From: Candidula unifasciata
Taxonomy: Eukaryota > Mollusca > Gastropoda > Stylommatophora > Geomitridae
Length of the DNA: 64,000 bases
Direction of reading: 5' to 3'
NCBI GenBank assembly: GCA_905116865.2
Contig: CAJHNH020002566.1
Coordinates: 1 to 64,000, forward strand
Below, piece by piece: positions 1 to 64,000 of the stretch. Under the pieces are notes generated by a model. It saw nothing but the letters and a program-made list of their open reading frames with translations, was not told where the DNA came from and made no database searches. Position numbers and translations under genes: made by a program. Each line of letters begins with the position of its first letter. The first letter of the stretch is position 1.

Positions 1-2885
1 ATCCCTTCTGAACTTAGGGATAAATACAGTGGTGCAGCTGTGGTTTCATTTTCCCTTATGAACTAGGGATAAATACAGTGGTGGTTTAATTTTTCCTTCT
101 GAACTAGGGATAAATACAGTGGTGGTTTCATTGTCCCTTCTGAACTAGGGATAAATACAGTGGTGGGTTCATTTTTCCTTCTGAACTAGGGATAAATACA
201 GCAGTGGTTTCATTTTCCCTTATGAACTAGGGATAAATACAGTGGTGGTTTCATTTTTCCTTCTGAACTAGGGATAAATACAGCGGTGGTTTCATTTTTC
301 TTTCTGAACTAGGGATAAATACAGCGGTGGTTTCATTTTTCTTTCTGAACTAGGGATAAATACAGCGGTGGTTTCATTTTTCTTTCTGAACTAGGGATAA
401 ATACAGCGGTGGTTTCATTTTTCTTTCTGAACTAGGGATAAATACAGCGGTGGTTTCATTTTTCTTTCTGAACTAGGGATAAATACAGCGGTGGTTTCAT
501 TTTTCTTTCTGAACTAGGGATAAATACAGCGGTGGTTTCAGTTTTCTTTCTGAACTAGGGATAAATACAGCGGTGGTTTCAGTTTTCTTTCTGAACTAGG
601 GATAAATACAGCGGTGGTTTCAGTTTTCTTTCTGAACTAGGGATAAATACAGCGGTGGTTTCAGTTTTCTTTCTGAACTAGAGATAAATACAGCGGTGGT
701 TTCATTTTTCTTTCTTAACTAGGGATAAATACAGCGGTGGTTTCATTTTTCTTTCTGAACTAGGGATAAATACAGCGGTGGTTTCATTTTTCTTTCTGAA
801 CTAGGGATAAATACAGCGGTGGTTTCAGTTTTCTTTCTGAACTAGGGATAAATACAGCAGTGGTTTCATTTTTCTTTCTGAACTAGGGATAAATACAGCA
901 GTGGTTTCATTTTTCCTTCTGAACTAGGGATAAATACAGCGGTGGTTTCATTTTTCCTTCTGAACTAGGGATAAATACAGCGGTGGTTTCATTTTTCCTT
1001 CTGAACTAGGGATAAATACAGTGGTGGTTTCATTGTCCCTTCTGAACTAGGGATAAATACAGCAGTGGTTTCATTTTTCTTTCTGAACTAGGGATAAATA
1101 CAGCAGTGGTTTCATTTTTCTTTCTGAACTAGGGATAAATACAGCAGTGGTTTCAGTTTTCTTTCTGAACTAGGGATAAATACAGCAGTGGTTTCATTTT
1201 TCTTTCTGAACTAGGGATAAATACAGCAGTGGTTTCATTTTTCCTTCTGAACTAGGGATAAATACAGCAGTGGTTTCATTTTTCCTTCTGAACTAGGGAT
1301 AAATACAGCAGTGGTTTCATTTTTCCTTCTGAACTAGGGATAAATACAGCAGTGGTTTCATTTTTCCTTCTGAACTAGGGATAAATACAGCAGTGTTTCA
1401 TTTTTTCTTCTGAACTAGGGATAAATACAGCAGTGGTTTCATTTTTTCCTTCTGAACTAGGGATAAATACAGCAGTGGGTTTCATTTTTTCCTTCTGAAC
1501 TAGGGATAAATACAGCAGTGGTTTCATTTTTCCTTCTGAACTAGGGATAAATACAGCGGTGGTTTCATTTTTCTTTCTGAACTAGGGATAAATACAGCGG
1601 TGGTTTCATTTTTCCTTCTGAACTAGGGATAAATACAGCGGTGGTTTCATTTTTCCTTCTGAACTAGGGATAAATACAGCGGTGGTTTCATTTTTCCTTC
1701 TGAACTAGGGATAAATACAGCGGTGGTTTCATTTTCCCTTCTGAACTAGGGATAAATACAGCAGTGGTTTCATTTTTCCTTCTGAACTAGGGATAAATAC
1801 AGCGGTGGTTTCATTTTCCCTTCTGAACTAGGGATAAATACAGCGGTGGTTTCATTGTCCCTTCTGAACTAGGGATAAATACAGTGGTGGTTTCATTTTC
1901 CCTTATGAACTAGGGATAAATACAGTGGTGGTTTTATTTTTCCTTCGGAACTAGGGTTAAATACAGCGGTGGTTTCATTTTTCTGAACTAGGGATAAATA
2001 CAATGGTGGGTTCATTTTCCCTTCTGAACTAGGGATAAATACAGTGGTGGTTTCATTTTCCCTTCTGAACTAGGGATAAATACAGTGGTGGTTTCATTGT
2101 CCCTTCTGAACTAGGGATAAATACAGTGGTGGTTTCATTTTTCTTTCTGAACTAGGGATAAATACAGTAGCGGTTTCATTTTTCTTTCTGAACTAGGGAT
2201 ATATACAGCAGTGGTTTCATTTTTCCTTCGGAACTAGGGATATATACAGCAGTGGTTTCATTTTTCCTTCGGAACTAGGGATAAATACAAAGGTGGGTTT
2301 ATTTTTACTTCTGAACTAGGGATAAATACAGTGATAGTTTCATTTTTCCTTCAGAACTAGGGATAAAAACAGTAGTGGTTTCATGTTTCCTTCTGAACTA
2401 GGGATAAAAACAGTGGTGGTTTTATTTTTCCTTCGGAACTAGGGATAAATACAGCGGTGGTTTCATTTTTCTGAACTAGGGATAAATACAATGGTGGGTT
2501 CATTTTCCCTTCTGAACTAGGGATAAATACAGTGGTGGTTTCATTTTCCCTTCTGAACTAGGGATAAATACAGTGGTGGTTTCATTGTCCCTTTTGAACT
2601 AGGGATAAATACAGTGGTGGTTTCATTTTCCCTTATGAACTAGGGATAAATACAGTGGTTGTTTAATTTTTCCTTCTGAACTAGGGATAAATACAGTGGT
2701 GGTTTCATTGTCCCTTCTGAACTAGGGATAAATACAGTGGTGGTTTCATTTTCCCTTATGAACTAGGGATAAATACAGTGGTGGTTTCATTTTTCCTTCT
2801 GAACTAAGGATAAATACAGTGGTGGTTTAATTTTTCCTTCTGAACTAGGGATAAATACAGAAGTGGTTTCATTTTTCCTTCTGAC
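1..2885. repeat. 41-bp minisatellite, about 70 tandem copies, open at the left edge
   Basis: Tandem array with the core GAACTAGGGATAAATACAG repeated every 41 bases, followed by a variable (C/T)(G/A)GTGGTTTCA and a T-rich stretch. Variants cluster in blocks: CGGTGG dominates about 270-870, CAGTGG about 840-1560, TGGTGG near both ends. Some stretches repeat as multi-unit blocks (about 1960-2130 and 2450-2610 share the same order of variants). The array begins at base 1, so its true length is unknown. No open frame persists through it. Confidence 0.97.
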
Positions 2886-3222
2886 AGTTTGTATACGGAT
2901 TGACTCTAATAGCAGGTCTCGTAACAGACAGACCCTGCAAAACAGCAGGGAGAGAGATTATGTATGATACCCCTTGTCCGCTGATAACCTTGTCACCAAG
3001 TTTTGAAGTATTGTTGTTAAAAATCATTAAATCCAAGACTCACTGGTCATTTTAGACATATTTTTATTTTTAGTAATAACTTTGTTGTAGTAGGCCTTTC
3101 ATCTAACTTAACTTTTTGTTGTAGTAGGTCTTTCTAATTTCCTTTCATTAAGATATTCAGTTTTAAAATTCTTTAAAAGAAAGTAAAGGACCCTTTTGAT
3201 ATTTTTGGCACATCGGATATGT

Positions 3223-3640
3223 AGTCTTCTTCTTTATGTCCTCTTTTACTGCTTCAGGTGTTGAGGGAGATATAAGGTCCTGCTTTGAGCTTTTCTGGCT
3301 GCTTTAAACAAAAACATATCGTGGTACTGTAGAGTTTCTCTAATATTATCCTTCCATGTTGTTCTTGGTCTACCTCTTGCTCTATGACCCTCTCCTCTTT
3401 TGGTATATGCCTTGAATGGTATCATAAGGCATTCTCTCCAAGTGGGCAAACCATTTGATTTGCTGTCTTTCTATGTAATTTAGAATAGGTTTTGTGCTGA
3501 CTTTATCACGCATTACCTCTTTCCTGGTTTTATCTCTTCTGGTCACTCCTACAGCCTTTCTCAGACCCCTCATTTCCATGGTTACAAATTTTCTTTTATG
3601 TTTTGTTGTGAGTGACCATGTGGTGCTAGACCAGTTTTTT
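3223..3640 (-). mobile_element. LINE relic, RT C-terminal end
   Basis: On the minus strand two overlapping frames read GVTRRDKTRKEVMRD, then IERQQIKWFAHLERMP and GRPRTTWKDNIRETL. These are the usual C-terminal motifs of CR1/RTE-type reverse transcriptases. The 3' end carries a short GAAGAAG tail near 3223. There is a frameshift inside and RT catalytic motifs are absent, so this is a 5'-truncated dead copy. A related relic sits at 57985-58770. Confidence 0.8.
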
Positions 3641-3644
3641 TATA

Positions 3645-3790
3645 GGCTAAATGTTACTAAATGGGTGATGTGGTCAACATCAATTTGGTCACCTTTACTT
3701 CCAAGGACATTATCTTGTAACCAGTTAAGACTGGGGTGACCTGGCAGTAAATCTGCCTTGTTATGAAATTTGAACTTCAGATCTTCAGCC
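3645..3790 (-). repeat. Partial SINE, family A (AAGGACCC/GCTAGACCTAT type)
   Basis: Plus-strand text with GGTGCTAGACCAG, GGGTGATGTGGTCAACATCA and CCTTTACTTCCAAGGAC matches the body of the SINE family seen more fully at 19687-19978, 29485-29760 and 36536-36790. The tRNA-like head is missing. Confidence 0.6.
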
Positions 3791-4194
3791 TAGAAGGAGA
3801 ACATCTAGACACAATAATGCACTAGCTTCCCGTTAACATTTGATGATAAATAAAAAATTCAAGGTAAAGAAAGACGATCACAAACAACTACATCAAGGCT
3901 TTGCTGGTTTTTTTTTTGTTGTTGTAGAAAAAAGGTCTGGTACTCACTGCAATGTGTCTAAAAAAAGTGCTGGTATTCACTACAAAAATATTTATTACAA
4001 TAGTGTTTTAAACAAATTATGCCTACAAAATGGTGCCGGTACTGTGAACCGTTGTGTATCACCCAAAAAACAAAAAAAAACATGATTTTATTAGGAATCA
4101 AGATGAAACTAAAATGTGTTGAAAGTGAGAGGATCAAATTCACCGCGGTTCAGTTTCCCTGCAAAGTATTATTTCTGTGTACATGACTGAGACT

Positions 4195-4370
4195 GCCTGT
4201 TAACCCCACTAAGACATCACACAGAGCGATAAACACCCAGTAACACAAAGTGACACCATTCGGGTGAGGATCACCTCTGGAGAGGTCCAGAAACCCCGTT
4301 CAACCGCCGGGTTATATTAGGGCCCCCAGCAACAACCAGGGTGGGGCTTCAAAAGAACAAAAAAATGTTA
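4195..4370 (+). repeat. Dispersed repeat family B, copy 1
   Basis: Contains GATAAACACCCAGTAACACA, GAGGATCACCTCTGGAGAGG and CCAGGGTGGGGCTTCAAAAG. The same blocks recur at 21715-21895 (plus), 31650-31810 (minus) and 37795-37970 (minus), so this is an interspersed element of about 180 bp. No internal promoter or coding motif was recognised. Confidence 0.7.
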
Positions 4371-4754
4371 CCCATATGGGGATGTGACAATTCATTTATT
4401 TCTTTACATCTGTGTTAGACTAAATAAAAAGCACAGTCAGATCTTGGTTAGAAAACAAGATTACCATCAACTCAGAACATTTGTACTCAAATGAAATTTT
4501 TTTTTTTTTAAATTAATGAGGAAGTCATGTTTGAATTTGGTGAATTGGTTGAATATATGAGGCTGTCATTATAATCAATGTTGAAGTAAAAGCAAGAAAT
4601 AAAGATTAAAAAAAAACAAAAGCAACAATTTGTTTTAGATGACTAGTTAATTTTGTTTGAATACCTCATGTCTTGAATCTCAGACATCACAATAAATGGC
4701 AGTAACATAAAGGGAGATAATTAACTAAAATTTCTAGGAATTATGTTTGACAGG

Positions 4755-5085
4755 AATCTGTCTTTTACGTGGACGAAACAGTTTTAAAGACAGGGACAGG
4801 ACTCAGTACTTTGAAGGCGAAGTCAACAACAGACACGGAACAGAATATGCTCCTTACAAGGCTCTTTTTTGAGAGAGTGAACGGAGCGAAGGCACAAAAA
4901 GATCGTTACGGTCTGTGGAGAATGGTGCGGCGAGAATTTACCGGGGGATCTGGCCGGCGCTCAACACTCAAGGTAAAGGTGCACAATCAGACAGTTACTG
5001 GTACCATCAGAATTGGAACTCTTTGACTGCTGCTGAAGATGGAGACGGAGCGCTTATGGGAGTGTCCCTAGTGATTTAATGACAA
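4755..5085 (+). mobile_element. LINE 3' end relic (family C, RNase H tail)
   Basis: Ends in the reading CAATCAGACAGTTACTGGTA, then GGAACTCTTTG and GAGCGCTTATGGGAGTGTCC. The same tail occurs at 18120-18320, 26300-26480, 37305-37440, 41875-42005, 52140-52285 and 54830-54930. In the 37-39 kb copy it follows RNase H-like sequence, so it is read as the C-terminal end of that LINE. Confidence 0.65.
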
Positions 5086-5276
5086 TTCCTAATTCAATAT
5101 TCAACTTTTAACTATCAAATGCCACTGACAATGGTTTACTAAACTTCATTTAAGCTGTTAAAATTGTATTGGATAGGACACTAATAGGCTGTGTCAATAA
5201 ATTCAAATTTAACAGTAAATAGATCACAATCATCAAACAGATGATAGACTGGTTTGTACACAAATGCCATATCTTA

Positions 5277-63711
<58,435 letters not shown>

Positions 63712-63819
63712 CTGAAACAAATGAAATCTGGTTTGAAATGTCAATAGTTGGTCTTGAGGATTTACAAGCTCAACAATACGACTTTAGGAAAATGGTAGGA
63801 AAAAAAATTATGAACATGG

Positions 63820-63960
63820 TTTGTGTGTATGTGCGAGTGAGTCGGTGAGTCAGTATGTGAGTGAATGAGTGTGTTTGTATAGCCATAGTGAATAAGTGTA
63901 TGTTTATGTTTGTGTGTGTGTTTTGGTTGGATATGTGTATATGTGTGTGTATGTAAGAAA
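63820..63960. repeat. TG/TGAG-rich low-complexity tract
   Basis: GTGTGTATGTGCGAGTGAGT, GTGAGTGAATGAGTGTG and TGTATATGTGTGTGTATG mixed units. Confidence 0.85.
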
Positions 63961-64000
63961 TAAAGGGGGAAAAAACAGGTGAATGTAGGTAGGTAATTAG

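Noticed and set aside
1..2885. CRISPR-like regular repeat
   Set aside because: Repeat and variable part together form one 41-bp unit with no unique spacers; this is a eukaryotic minisatellite.
4769..5026. 85-codon frame on the plus strand as a host gene or last ABCC exon
   Set aside because: It is in a LINE tail repeated many times here and is on the wrong strand for the transporter.

Overview
The window is animal nuclear DNA, most likely from a mollusc. The reasons are an intron-rich ABC-transporter gene with GT-AG introns of 0.4 to 8.7 kb, and intron filling by non-LTR retrotransposons, tRNA-derived SINEs, a Helitron-like element, DNA-transposon MITEs, minisatellites and microsatellites. 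The mollusc assignment is an inference from the protein and the repeat repertoire; species cannot be read from the sequence.

Only one host gene is visible. It lies on the minus strand and covers nearly the whole window. I could place 24 coding exons between 63711 (upstream) and 5278 (downstream); every junction is GT-AG and every reading phase matches the next exon. Together they encode 3569 nt, about 1189 residues, of a multidrug-resistance-protein-type ABCC transporter closest in memory to ABCC1/MRP1. The order is TMD1 (exons 1-6), NBD1 (exons 7-12), acidic linker (exons 12-14), TMD2 (exons 15-20) and NBD2 (exons 21-24). The N-terminal TMD0/L0 exons lie beyond the right edge. The last coding exon, after the NBD2 H-loop, was not found and probably lies beyond the left edge.

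Layout from left to right: 1-2885 is a 41-bp minisatellite (about 70 copies) that runs off the edge. 2886-5277 holds LINE and SINE relics. 5278-14000 carries the NBD2 exons, with a Helitron-like element (8300-10448) between two (TA)n tracts. 14000-15000 holds a 202-bp hairpin element and a hAT MITE that looks like the SPIN family. 15479-21258 carries TMD2 exons. 22150-24762 is an RTE-type LINE that has lost its RT catalytic core in frame. 25789-37170 carries TMD2, linker and NBD1 exons, with a long-TIR element containing its own minisatellite (33851-34550). 37305-39420 and 42455-43770 are decayed LINEs on the minus strand. 39537-41847 carries NBD1 exons. 45894-49895 is a 4.0-kb EN-RT-RNase H LINE with a 12-bp target-site duplication and only a few lesions. 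50549-63711 carries the TMD1 exons, with 63-bp and 41-bp minisatellites, a second SINE-in-LINE insertion and a TTAA-flanked MITE.

The two best-preserved retrotransposons lie antisense to the transporter, inside introns. No RNA gene, CRISPR array, promoter or operon-type feature is supported.
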